This document shows positions 1 to 7,553 of a stretch of DNA of 55,625 nt, piece after piece. Position 1 is the first letter of the stretch. Every line of letters starts with the position of its first letter. The DNA comes from Paenibacillus uliginis N3/975 (GTDB lineage Bacteria; Bacillota; Bacilli; Paenibacillales; Paenibacillaceae), in the NCBI RefSeq assembly GCF_900177425.1, contig NZ_LT840184.1, positions 6,173,233 to 6,228,857 of the forward strand, given 5' to 3'. The notes under the pieces were generated by a model. That model searched no databases. It was not told the origin of the DNA and saw only the letters and a list, made by a program, of their open reading frames with translations. The position numbers were made by a program, and so were the translations under genes.

Positions 1-60
1 ACCGAAGTAAGATCGGTTTAACTCACTCGTTGTTCAGTTTTCAAAGATCAATGCTTGTTT
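1..60 (-). other. rRNA operon leader (5' part, 16S lies outside)
   Basis: Read on the minus strand, this stretch contains the block CTTTGAAAACTGAACA followed by ACGAGTGAG, which is typical of the leader and spacer (boxA-type antitermination) regions of Bacillus and Paenibacillus rRNA operons. It lies just downstream of two strong promoters pointing the same way. The 16S gene itself should begin left of base 1 and cannot be seen. The block also occurs in 16S-23S spacers, but the adjacent promoters favour a leader. Confidence 0.75.
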
Positions 61-95
61 TTTCGTCATCGCTTTATCTCAGCGGCGACTTTTAT

Positions 96-125
96 AATAT
101 ATCATACTAGCTTGCTGTTGGTCAA
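96..125 (-). promoter_or_regulatory. rRNA promoter P2 (sigma-A type)
   Basis: On the minus strand there is a -35 box TTGACC (120-125), an 18-base spacer and a -10 region TATATT (96-101) embedded in an AT-rich run. The architecture is nearly identical to the upstream promoter at 208-237, as expected of tandem rRNA promoters. It drives transcription leftward into the leader at 1-60. Confidence 0.75.
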
Positions 126-207
126 GAACTTTTTTTTGATCTTTTTTTCAATCAATTTTCTCTCAACCTCGTGTTTCTCAATCACCCAATTCAAACGGGC
201 GAAAATT

Positions 208-237
208 AATATATCATAGAGAAGTGGCTGGCGTCAA
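208..237 (-). promoter_or_regulatory. rRNA promoter P1 (sigma-A type)
   Basis: The minus strand shows TTGACG (232-237), an 18-base spacer and TATATT (208-213). The -35 box lies only four bases beyond the bofA stop codon, so the rRNA operon promoter directly abuts bofA. P1 and P2 share the 18-base spacing and the TATGATATATT context. Confidence 0.75.
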
Positions 238-240
238 CCA

Positions 241-504
241 TTATATTAAAGTTAATTTAAGACCGAGCAGCAATGCCACTCCCGGAACACCGAGCACCAT
301 CACCGTCCCTACTGTCATAGGATTAAGCGGAATGTATGTTTCAGCCGATAGACCCGAGAAGTTCACAATGTAAATAGCAAGCGCCGAAAGCGCCAAATGA
401 GATCCGAACACGGTAAGCCATCCGAGTCCCAGCCTTTTTTTAAAAACGACAAGTACTAGAAGAAGAAGTGAGATACACAGGACTCCGGCTACTATTAATT
501 TCAT
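241..504 (-). CDS. bofA: BofA, inhibitor of pro-sigma-K processing
   Basis: This 87-residue integral membrane protein belongs to the BofA family. In B. subtilis BofA holds the SpoIVFB protease inactive in the mother-cell membrane until the forespore signals, which delays sigma-K activation. Two hydrophobic segments are visible (about residues 3-22 and 34-55), followed by a glycine/valine-rich C-terminal hydrophobic stretch; the tail GLKLTLI is family-like. The ATG at 504 is preferred over the GTG at 507 because GGAGG lies 7 bases upstream of it. The position yaaL-bofA-rrn is the B. subtilis arrangement, which supports the call. Expression during sporulation is expected, but no sporulation promoter could be assigned. 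Confidence 0.9.
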   Translation of the reverse strand: MKLIVAGVLCISLLLLVLVVFKKRLGLGWLTVFGSHLALSALAIYIVNFSGLSAETYIPLNPMTVGTVMVLGVPGVALLLGLKLTLI

Positions 505-552
505 CACTATACCTCCTGATTTAAGTTTTGCGAGTTATAACCGCCACTTTTA

Positions 553-840
553 TCACCCATTCTCCCGCTTTCGTTCTTCTTCGTGCATATGAGCACTGTT
601 CATTTTCAATTCTTTGGCTTGTTTCAGGTTCATCTGATATTTACGCTCAGCAGCCTCCAGCATGTAGATCGCATAATCAATCTGATCTTGTCCCATGGCC
701 TCTTGAAACATGAGATGCGCTCGCTCCCACTCCATCTGGGATTTTCGCACGTCCATAAATACACTCCACATTTTTTCTTGCTCTTCAGCCGTTATCATTG
801 GTTCCCGATTGGATTTACCAGTCCTGTTCCACCAACTCAT
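553..840 (-). CDS. yaaL: YaaL family protein (DUF2508)
   Basis: This small soluble protein of 95 residues is highly charged and largely helical, with no membrane segment or signal peptide. Its sequence (start MSWWNRTGK, then alternating acidic and basic residues) and its position between recR and bofA match the DUF2508/YaaL family. No biochemical function is known to me. The gene is separated from recR by a clear terminator (922-948), so it is probably transcribed from its own promoter in the 841-920 gap and may be co-transcribed with bofA, which follows after 48 bases. Confidence 0.85.
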   Translation of the reverse strand: MSWWNRTGKSNREPMITAEEQEKMWSVFMDVRKSQMEWERAHLMFQEAMGQDQIDYAIYMLEAAERKYQMNLKQAKELKMNSAHMHEEERKRENG

Positions 841-921
841 CTGAATCTACCTCCCTAATATGTAGTCCGGATAATACCGCCTGTACCATACATATCGAGA
901 GAAGGACAAACTTAGAACAAC

Positions 922-948
922 AAAAAAAGGAGCCCCTCAGGACTCCTC
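922..948 (-). terminator. Intrinsic terminator of recR
   Basis: On the minus strand AGGAGTCC and GGGCTCCT form a stem around a short TGAG loop, followed by seven T residues. It lies 35 bases beyond the recR stop codon and ends the dnaX-ebfC-recR transcription unit. Confidence 0.8.
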
Positions 949-982
949 ATGACTAATCTTTAATAATACATATAAGAAACCG

Positions 983-1579
983 TTAGAGCTCTCTTCGGCC
1001 CTCAAGAGCCTTGGACAGCGTCACTTCATCCGCATATTCCAGATCCCCGCCTACCGGCAAACCATGGGCTATACGTGTTACTTTAATTTCGAAGGGACGA
1101 ACCAATCGTGAAATATACATTGCTGTCGCTTCCCCTTCGATATTCGGGTTGGTAGCCAGAATAAGTTCTTTCACCCGTTCATCACTAAGTCGAGTAAGGA
1201 GCTCTTTTAGCCGGATTTCCTCAGGTCCAATCCCCTCCATCGGGGAGATTGCTCCATGAAGCACATGATAGTACCCGTCAAACTCCTTAGTTCGCTCCAT
1301 CGCCACCAGATCCTTGGCATCCTGTACCACACAGATGACGGATGGATCCCGGGTCTTATCCTGACAGACACGGCAGGGATCAGTATCGGTGATATTGCAG
1401 CAGACCGAGCAGTAATGAAGATTGCGTTTCACACTGACCAGCGCTTTGGCAAAATCAATGACGTCGTCTTCTTTCATATTAAGGACGTGAAAAGCCAGGC
1501 GGGCAGCCGTTTTCGGCCCCACACCCGGCAACCTGGTAAATGCATCGATCAGCTTCGCGATCGGTTCGGGATAGTACAA
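983..1579 (-). CDS. recR: Recombination protein RecR
   Basis: RecR acts with RecF and RecO to load RecA on SSB-coated gapped DNA. The 198-residue protein has the usual family length. Visible features are the N-terminal helix-hairpin-helix (LPGVGPKTAARLAFHVL, about residues 18-34), a four-cysteine zinc finger (CSVCC and CRVC, about 57-72) and a Toprim domain beginning near VICVVQDAKDLVAME. The start codon is TTG (1577-1579) with AAGGAG ten bases upstream. The gene follows ebfC by 27 bases, the conserved dnaX-ebfC-recR order that links clamp loading with recombination repair. Confidence 0.95.
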   Translation of the reverse strand: MYYPEPIAKLIDAFTRLPGVGPKTAARLAFHVLNMKEDDVIDFAKALVSVKRNLHYCSVCCNITDTDPCRVCQDKTRDPSVICVVQDAKDLVAMERTKEFDGYYHVLHGAISPMEGIGPEEIRLKELLTRLSDERVKELILATNPNIEGEATAMYISRLVRPFEIKVTRIAHGLPVGGDLEYADEVTLSKALEGRREL

Positions 1580-1606
1580 ATGTAAACTACTCCTTCTACC
1601 TATAGA

Positions 1607-1918
1607 TTAGAACAAGCCCGGAATTTTCATACCGCCCGTAAATTTACCCATATCGGTGTTAGCAAGCTCCTCAGCTTTAGTGAGCGCGTCATTTACTGCT
1701 GTCATAACGAGATCCTGTAGCATTTCAACGTCGTCTGGATCTACTGCTTCAGGCTTGATGTTAATAGCTATAACTTGCTTGTGACCGCTGACTTGTACGG
1801 TAACTACCCCGCCGCCAGAAGACCCTTCTACTGATTTCGTAGCGAGTTCTTCCTGCGCCTTCAGCATTTGCTCCTGCATTTTTTTTACCTGCTTCATCAT
1901 TTGGTTCATATTATTCAT
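1607..1918 (-). CDS. ebfC: Nucleoid-associated protein EbfC/YbaB family (YaaK)
   Basis: This 103-residue protein starts MNNMNQMMKQVKKMQEQML, the amphipathic N-terminal helix of the YbaB/EbfC family, followed by the conserved core VTVQVSGHKQVIAINI. Family members are dimeric, tweezer-shaped DNA-binding proteins associated with the nucleoid. The gene lies between dnaX and recR with gaps of 39 and 27 bases, the near-universal arrangement. A ribosome binding site (AAAGGAGAG) precedes the ATG. The precise role is uncertain even in model bacteria. Confidence 0.93.
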   Translation of the reverse strand: MNNMNQMMKQVKKMQEQMLKAQEELATKSVEGSSGGGVVTVQVSGHKQVIAINIKPEAVDPDDVEMLQDLVMTAVNDALTKAEELANTDMGKFTGGMKIPGLF

Positions 1919-1957
1919 GGGTTCATCTCTCCTTTGTGGAATGCACGAAAAAGCGTG

Positions 1958-3685
1958 CTAATCTTTTATGACAACGAGGTCTTCACCAAATAGTTGGATC
2001 GCCTCATCAATCCATGGCTTCTCTCCGCTGGCTTCGGCTTCTTCATGCTCCAGCTTTAATTCCTCGGCTGGAGGCTTACCAGCGCCTTCAACGGCATCGC
2101 TCCAATCGCGCAACATCATAGTCACCAGACGGTACGGATTACCGAGCTGAGACTCCAGCACTCCCTCAATCACCTGTTTGTTAGCAGGCTTCTCGGTTGT
2201 TTCGCGGTGGATGTTATTCTTGAAGGCGACCAGAACGTTATCTTCCCATACGGATACAGGCTCTCCATCCACAAACCAGGCATGAACGGTGACCTTCTCC
2301 TCCTTCACGCTCTGTAGGATCTGACCCCACTGCCGCTGCACATTCAAAAATGGCTCACCGGTTTTTGCCGCTACATACTGATCCATATGCTGCGGCTTCT
2401 TAGCTGTTGATGCCATTTTCGGAGCAGGGGTCCGTGTTGGTTTGGAAGCATCACGGCCTTCGGCTGCCGGAACGCCTTTCTGCAGAATACGCTCAAGCTT
2501 TTTCTCAAGAGAAACTACCTGCTGCTTCAATCGGTTCAGTTCATCGGCATCAGCCGATCTTCCCGCAGAAGTACCTTGTTCAACCGCAGCGTCGCCGCCT
2601 TGCGGTATTCCGCATATCTTAAGCAGCGCCACTTCAAACAACGTCTGTGGCTGTGATGCGTATTTCATCTCGCTTTGGTAGCGGTTGAGCGTATCAATCA
2701 TCCGGAAAAGCTCTTCCTTGGAGAAAGCCTCTGCCATCTCCTTGAAATCAGCCGGATTCAGTACACGATCCGTCAGCTTATCTGCTCCTGGGACCATTTT
2801 GATCATGAGCAGATCACGGAAGTAATACAGCAGGTTTTCCATGCATTTGTCGGCACTTTTACCTTCCTGCATAAACTGTTCTACCATTTGCAGCACAAGT
2901 CCTGCATCTCCCTGCTTTATGGCAGCGGCCAGACGGCCAAACTGCTCCGAGGGGATGCCTCCTGTCATGTCCATAACCTGCTGATAGGACACCTTGCCTC
3001 CGGTAAAGGATGCAATTTGGTCTAAAATGCTAAGTGCATCACGCATTCCACCGTCTGACAATCTTGAAATATACTGCAGGGCAGACGGCTCAGCAGTAAT
3101 GCCCTCTTCCAAACATATGCGCTCCAAGCGCTCACTCTGCTCTTCCAGAGAAACCCTCCGGAAATCGAAGCGCTGACACCGTGATATGATGGTGGCCGGC
3201 AATTTATGCGGCTCGGTAGTAGCCAATATAAACATCACATGCGCCGGGGGTTCTTCCAGCGTCTTCAGCAATGCATTAAACGCCTCCGTGGTAAGCATGT
3301 GTACTTCATCAATAATGTAAACCTTGCGCCGTACCTCGGTAGGTGCGTACTTCACTTTTTCCCGCAAATCGCGGATTTCCTCAACGCCGCGGTTTGATGC
3401 CGCGTCAATTTCCTGAACGTCCATTACAGCCCCAGACGTTATCCGCTTGCATGCTTCACATTCGTTGCAGGGTTCCTCTGCCGATCCATTCTCACAGTTC
3501 ACGGCTTTGGCCAAAATTTTAGCAGCACTGGTCTTACCTGTACCCCGCGGACCGCTGAACAGGTAGGCATGGGAGACCCGCTGCTCGCGGATAGCGTTCT
3601 GCAGGGTTTGGATAATATGCCGCTGGCCTACCATGTCGCGGAACGACTGGGGCCTCCAGGCACGATATAACGCAATATGTTCCAC
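1958..3685 (-). CDS. dnaX: DNA polymerase III subunit gamma/tau
   Basis: DnaX is the clamp-loader ATPase subunit that couples the replicative polymerases to the helicase. The 575-residue protein carries a Walker A motif (GPRGTGKT, about residues 45-52), a zinc-binding CxxCxxC-type cluster (CNECEACKR), Walker B (VYIIDEVHML) and the sensor SRC motif (ISRCQRF). A variable charged linker follows near residues 370-430, then a C-terminal tau domain. The start is GTG at 3685 with AGAGGG upstream. I saw no convincing slippery sequence with a stem-loop for gamma production by frameshifting. It is first in the dnaX-ebfC-recR operon and lies downstream of the SRP RNA gene, as in B. subtilis. Confidence 0.96.
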   Translation of the reverse strand: MEHIALYRAWRPQSFRDMVGQRHIIQTLQNAIREQRVSHAYLFSGPRGTGKTSAAKILAKAVNCENGSAEEPCNECEACKRITSGAVMDVQEIDAASNRGVEEIRDLREKVKYAPTEVRRKVYIIDEVHMLTTEAFNALLKTLEEPPAHVMFILATTEPHKLPATIISRCQRFDFRRVSLEEQSERLERICLEEGITAEPSALQYISRLSDGGMRDALSILDQIASFTGGKVSYQQVMDMTGGIPSEQFGRLAAAIKQGDAGLVLQMVEQFMQEGKSADKCMENLLYYFRDLLMIKMVPGADKLTDRVLNPADFKEMAEAFSKEELFRMIDTLNRYQSEMKYASQPQTLFEVALLKICGIPQGGDAAVEQGTSAGRSADADELNRLKQQVVSLEKKLERILQKGVPAAEGRDASKPTRTPAPKMASTAKKPQHMDQYVAAKTGEPFLNVQRQWGQILQSVKEEKVTVHAWFVDGEPVSVWEDNVLVAFKNNIHRETTEKPANKQVIEGVLESQLGNPYRLVTMMLRDWSDAVEGAGKPPAEELKLEHEEAEASGEKPWIDEAIQLFGEDLVVIKD

Positions 3686-3908
3686 TCTGCTTTACCCTCT
3701 TTCAACTTCCACTTCCGCGGCTTAATGCCGCTTTTTTAGGATATAAGAAAGCATAAACTCCCTTATATCACAAGAATAAACTTACGCATAACCCAGTCCA
3801 GCCAGGCCATATACGTCGATAAAGTTTTTCTTATTATACTACATTCTATACTAATTTCCTCAGCCCAGCAAAACGTTTGCCAAGGAAAAAATCAAGGACA
3901 TAATTCAT

Positions 3909-3945
3909 GAAAAAAGCACCCCTGTCCAAAATGACAGAGATGCTT
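3909..3945 (-). terminator. Intrinsic terminator of the SRP RNA gene
   Basis: The minus strand forms a 12-bp stem (AGCATCTCTGTC with GACAGGGGTGCT, two G-T wobbles) closed by ATTTTG and followed by a T tract. It lies immediately 3' of the SRP RNA and separates it from dnaX. Confidence 0.9.
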
Positions 3946-3961
3946 GTGTACTCGGTATGTA

Positions 3962-4234
3962 TGTACCGTGCACCTGTTATTGATAATTGCGATCCGAGCG
4001 GCAATCCTGAGCAACAACTCGGGTTAGGCACCCCTCCGGCACAAAAGCGGACCTGCTTATGGCTGCTTCCTTCCGGACCTGACCAGGTTCACAGGTGCTC
4101 ATTGCGGAGGACCCAGCCGTCAACATCGAGCGCAGGGACCAGCCTCACATCGACAATACCTCTAACAGGAATTCAACCTCGCTACAGCGGATTGCGAGTT
4201 ACAGGGCACCGCTACCTCCCCGTCTAGCACGGCG
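3962..4234 (-). ncRNA. ffs: Signal recognition particle RNA, large (scRNA) form
   Basis: The minus strand contains the diagnostic helix-8 tetraloop region GTCAGGTCCGGAAGGAAGC near 4065-4083 and, toward the 5' end, the Alu-domain block GGGGAGGTAGCGGTGCCCTG (about 4202-4221). The length of about 273 nt matches the large Gram-positive SRP RNA (B. subtilis scRNA is about 271 nt), which includes the Alu domain, unlike the short E. coli 4.5S RNA. The 5' end is set by the promoter at 4241-4269 and the 3' end by similarity to the B. subtilis ending GGTGCACGGT. It works with Ffh in co-translational membrane targeting. The location next to dnaX is conserved. Confidence 0.96.
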
Positions 4235-4240
4235 AAATTA

Positions 4241-4269
4241 AGTATATCGCATGCATGTCGAAATTGCAA
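4241..4269 (-). promoter_or_regulatory. SRP RNA promoter (sigma-A)
   Basis: The minus strand shows TTGCAA (4264-4269), exactly 17 bases, then TATACT (4241-4246). The predicted start is about 7 bases downstream, near 4234, where the conserved SRP RNA 5' sequence begins. Confidence 0.85.
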
Positions 4270-4302
4270 CCTGAGGGAAGAACTTGGCGAGCGTTCCATT
4301 AA

Positions 4303-4335
4303 ATCGAAAACCCTCCGCACAAGGCGAAGGGTCTG
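4303..4335 (-). terminator. Intrinsic terminator of rpmE
   Basis: On the minus strand ACCCTTCGC pairs with GCGGAGGGT around CTTGT, followed by TTTTCGATTT. It begins a few bases after the rpmE stop codon. Confidence 0.8.
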
Positions 4336-4339
4336 ATTA

Positions 4340-4537
4340 TTAGATACCGTATTTCTTTTTAAATCTATCGACACGGCCACCAGCATCCAAGAACTTCTGC
4401 TTACCAGTGAAGAACGGATGGCAGTTGGAGCAGATTTCCACGCGAAGGTCCGGCTTTACGGAACCTGTTTCAAACGTGTTACCGCACGCGCAAGTTACCG
4501 TGGTAACATGATATTTCGGTTGAATATCTTGTTTCAT
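4340..4537 (-). CDS. rpmE: 50S ribosomal protein L31 (zinc-binding type)
   Basis: The 65-residue protein starts MKQDIQPKYHVTTVTC and is a typical bacterial L31. It carries cysteines as TCACG and CSNC, so this is the zinc-containing (C+) paralogue that acts as a zinc store and is replaced by a cysteine-free L31 under zinc starvation in B. subtilis; no second L31 is in this window. The ATG at 4537 is chosen because AAAGAGGTG lies just upstream, and it gives the normal N-terminus. It has its own promoter (4603-4631) and terminator. The rho-rpmE neighbourhood is widely conserved. Confidence 0.96.
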   Translation of the reverse strand: MKQDIQPKYHVTTVTCACGNTFETGSVKPDLRVEICSNCHPFFTGKQKFLDAGGRVDRFKKKYGI

Positions 4538-4602
4538 TAGACTTTCACCTCTTTCCGCCCTGAGCCTCATGCGGACTCAGAGTTAAATGGACACATAAAA
4601 AA

Positions 4603-4631
4603 AGTATATCACGGGGACATTATTTGTGCAA
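4603..4631 (-). promoter_or_regulatory. rpmE promoter (sigma-A)
   Basis: The minus strand shows TTGCAC (4626-4631), 17 bases, then TATACT (4603-4608), followed by a short leader to the rpmE ribosome binding site. It lies in the 184-base gap after the radical SAM gene. Confidence 0.8.
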
Positions 4632-4721
4632 TAGCCCATATAAAACGACGTCAGCAGACTCGTCCACGGCCCGAATTTCAGCAGTTGATTGTCAAATAGC
4701 TGGCATTCGTATCGCCATTTT

Positions 4722-5999
4722 CTAGATAACAGACGGCTTCTTCTTCGGACGCCTCATTCCGGGAGGTGGTACATGCGTGTACGAGCCAATAACTACATCA
4801 GGCAGCTCTTCCTGCATAATCTCAATCGCTTGCTTCATACCAAGGATTTCTCCTTGCGCAGGCGGAATCAGCTCAAGATAACTCTCCGGATCAATATTCA
4901 AGTTCCGAAGCTGAATCAGACGGAGACCTGTGCGGCGGACAAACTCGATCATGGCCTCAACCTCTTCCTCACGGTCGGTGACACCCGGGAAGATGAGATA
5001 GTTGATGGACGTATATACCCCTTGATCAGTCGCATACCGCAGTGATTTCTCTACATTAGCCAGGTTGTAGCCGCGGGGCTTATAGTAGGCATTGTAGTGA
5101 TCATCCAGTGCACTAATCGTGCTGACACGCATCAAATCAAGGCCAGCATCCACGATGCCGCGAATAAAATCGGTCAACCCAGCGTTAGTATTGATGTTGA
5201 TGTAACCCATATCTGTGATGGACCGGACTTCGCGCATCGCTTCAATGATAATCTTCGCTTGTGTGGAAGGCTCGCCTTCACAACCCTGTCCGAAGCTGAT
5301 AATGGACTCCGGTGTCTTCAAGTGCTCCAGCATAATTTGAACCAGTTCATCCGTGCGGGGGCGGAAGTTCATCCGGGTCTGAGGTGATACAAAGCCACTG
5401 TCGTCCGGCTGTTCTGAAATACACCCGAAGCATCCTGCATTACAGGAATAGGATACTGGTACAGCACCCTCCCAGCGGTTCAGAAACGTGTTGGATGCCG
5501 TCAAGCATTCATAACCGAGAGCACAATTGGTCAGATGTTCATAGAGACGGTTCTCCGGGTATTTTTCAGTCAATTTCTTAACACCCAGCTCCAGCTCTCC
5601 CAAATCACAGTTAACGGGATTCCACTTCTCGGGATCGTCTGTTAAGCGGGCAGCTGTATAGAAAGCTCCATCTTTCCACACGACAGCAGAGTAACCAAAC
5701 AGCGGAAGCTTATATTCTTTATCCGTCTTTACGTATCCAGGAAGACACAGACGTGTATAGCCTTGAGGCAAAAGAGCGCCAACGGCTGTCTCGTTCCCAG
5801 GTAGCGCAGACATTTCCCCCGTTTCCGGATCCATTCCGATAGCACGGGTGTTCGGCAGCCCCACCAGGGTTGCGCCTTCCGGCAGTGGAATCAATTCATC
5901 TTCCAGTATCTCAACAATCATATCCCCACTGCGGGCAAGTCCGAACAGTTCGGAATGATCATAGACATTTCCTTGCTCATCTGCATAAACCAAATACAT
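4722..5999 (-). CDS. Radical SAM protein of unknown function
   Basis: The 425-residue protein has the radical SAM cluster motif CNAGCFGC (C186, C190, C193), followed by the glycine-rich SFGQGCEGEP strand that typically contacts SAM, and ININTNAG and LRNLNIDP strands consistent with the TIM-barrel core. Unusually, about 180 residues precede the cluster motif. This extension contains further cysteines (C85, C131, C159, C165), including NCALGYEC at 158-165, which could bind zinc or an auxiliary iron-sulfur cluster. The start ATG has AGGAG seven bases upstream. The gene follows rho by 40 bases and is probably co-transcribed with it. I recognise no specific substrate, and lipoyl, biotin or PqqE-type roles cannot be assigned. 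Confidence 0.85.
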   Translation of the reverse strand: MYLVYADEQGNVYDHSELFGLARSGDMIVEILEDELIPLPEGATLVGLPNTRAIGMDPETGEMSALPGNETAVGALLPQGYTRLCLPGYVKTDKEYKLPLFGYSAVVWKDGAFYTAARLTDDPEKWNPVNCDLGELELGVKKLTEKYPENRLYEHLTNCALGYECLTASNTFLNRWEGAVPVSYSCNAGCFGCISEQPDDSGFVSPQTRMNFRPRTDELVQIMLEHLKTPESIISFGQGCEGEPSTQAKIIIEAMREVRSITDMGYININTNAGLTDFIRGIVDAGLDLMRVSTISALDDHYNAYYKPRGYNLANVEKSLRYATDQGVYTSINYLIFPGVTDREEEVEAMIEFVRRTGLRLIQLRNLNIDPESYLELIPPAQGEILGMKQAIEIMQEELPDVVIGSYTHVPPPGMRRPKKKPSVI

Positions 6000-6039
6000 G
6001 TCGTTCTCCTATTCTAAGGTTGATTCTCAAACCTTGCTC

Positions 6040-7362
6040 TCAGCCTTGTGTAACTGAGGCCGTCGAAGGACGCGTTGTGCGTCTTGTCGGTTGGCTTGGT
6101 GCTGCAGAACCGTTGCCCCCGTTCACATCGAATGAAGCGAGGAATTCGGCGTTGGTCTTGCTATCCCGCATTTTTTTGAGGAAACCTTCCACAAAATCAG
6201 CGGAGTCGTTCATATTTTTACGGATAGCCCAAATCGTGTCCAGTTCTTCCTTACTTAGAAGCACTTCTTCACGCCGTGTGCCAGAGCGTCTGATGTCGAT
6301 CGCAGGGAAAATACGACGTTCCGCAAATCTGCGATCCAGGTGCAGCTCCATATTACCGGTTCCTTTGAACTCTTCATAGATGATATCGTCCATTCTTGAA
6401 CCTGTGTCAACCAAAGCCGTCGCCAAAATCGTCAGACTCCCGCCTTCCTCCACGTTACGCGCCGAACCAAAGAACCGCTTCGGACGATGAAATGCTGCCG
6501 GATCAATACCGCCGCTGAGTGTTCTGCCAGAGGGTGGAATGACAAGGTTATATGCCCGTGCCAATCGTGTAATGCTATCCAGCAAAATAACGACATCCTT
6601 CTTATGTTCAACCAGCCGCAGTGCGCGCTCCAAAACAAGTTCCGCAACCTTAATATGGTTCTCTGGTAGCTCGTCGAATGTCGATGCAACCACTTCACCC
6701 TTTACAGAGCGCTGCATGTCGGTTACTTCTTCAGGACGTTCGTCAATGAGCAGTACAAACAGTTCAATTTCGGGATGATTGGTTGAAATACTGTTGGCAA
6801 TTTCTTTTAAGAGGAGCGTCTTTCCCGCTTTTGGCGGAGCTACGATCAAACCGCGTTGTCCTAAGCCTACAGGAGCAAGTAAATCCATAATTCGAGTGGA
6901 CAACTGATTAGGGGATGTTTCTAACACTAGCTTATCTTGCGGATAAAGAGGAGTCAGGGCCGGGAAATGCAAGCGTTCCGCTGCAATTGCAGGATTCTCG
7001 CCATTAACGGCATTTACCTGCAAAAGACCAAAGTACCGTTCGTTCTCTTTAGGAGTTCTGCACTTACCGGAGACCAAGTCTCCTGTTCTCAAATCAAACT
7101 TGCGTATCTGGGATGCAGAAATGTAGATATCCTCCGTGCTCGGAAGATAGTTGATCGGTCTCAAAAAACCGTATCCCTCTGGTAAAACTTCGAGAACACC
7201 TTCCATAAACATCAGGCCGCTCTGTTCCGCCTGTGCCCGGAGAATAGCGAATATTAGTTCTTTCTTCTTCAGCTGACCATAGTACGGTATCTGGTACTTT
7301 TTGGCCAGTTTATACAGATCCGTCAGCTTCATGCCTTCCAAATCGGAAATTTGTAAATCCAT
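6040..7362 (-). CDS. rho: Transcription termination factor Rho
   Basis: The 440-residue protein matches hexameric Rho, an RNA-dependent ATPase that ends transcription. It has an N-terminal Rho-N helical domain (about residues 1-45), an OSB-fold RNA-binding domain with EGYGFLRP (about 65-75), Walker A (PPKAGKTLLLKEI, about 175-187), Walker B (DVVILLDSITRLARAYN) and the Q/R-loop regions of the ATPase. The C-terminus adds a poorly conserved Ser/Thr/Arg-rich tail of about 25 residues. The start ATG has AGGTGG upstream. It sits between murA and the radical SAM gene, as in the murA-rho-rpmE order of B. subtilis. Confidence 0.96.
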   Translation of the reverse strand: MDLQISDLEGMKLTDLYKLAKKYQIPYYGQLKKKELIFAILRAQAEQSGLMFMEGVLEVLPEGYGFLRPINYLPSTEDIYISASQIRKFDLRTGDLVSGKCRTPKENERYFGLLQVNAVNGENPAIAAERLHFPALTPLYPQDKLVLETSPNQLSTRIMDLLAPVGLGQRGLIVAPPKAGKTLLLKEIANSISTNHPEIELFVLLIDERPEEVTDMQRSVKGEVVASTFDELPENHIKVAELVLERALRLVEHKKDVVILLDSITRLARAYNLVIPPSGRTLSGGIDPAAFHRPKRFFGSARNVEEGGSLTILATALVDTGSRMDDIIYEEFKGTGNMELHLDRRFAERRIFPAIDIRRSGTRREEVLLSKEELDTIWAIRKNMNDSADFVEGFLKKMRDSKTNAEFLASFDVNGGNGSAAPSQPTRRTTRPSTASVTQG

Positions 7363-7553
7363 TCAATAACCACCTATTCAATTTTTAATTCTGGGTAAGG
7401 CTTTTCAGCCGCTTCAAGTCTATAAGTCTATGATTGCATCACTAGGATAGGATTACCCAATTCAGAGGGAGATATGCAGGCCAAGTAACCTTTTTTGTGA
7501 ATTCTTAAAAAGGGCCGCCTCTGCTACTCCCTATGAGGGTTATGTTATCCTGA

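Noticed and set aside
1958..3685. Programmed frameshift in dnaX to make gamma
   Set aside because: No strong slippery heptamer with a downstream stem-loop was found; B. subtilis dnaX does not need one.
3805..3825. Partial match to the 42-bp repeat near 3815 (TATCGACGTA on the minus strand)
   Set aside because: Only about ten bases agree, which can occur by chance.
3846..4031. 61-codon minus-strand frame over the SRP RNA 3' end
   Set aside because: It overlaps the SRP RNA and its terminator and has no ribosome binding site.
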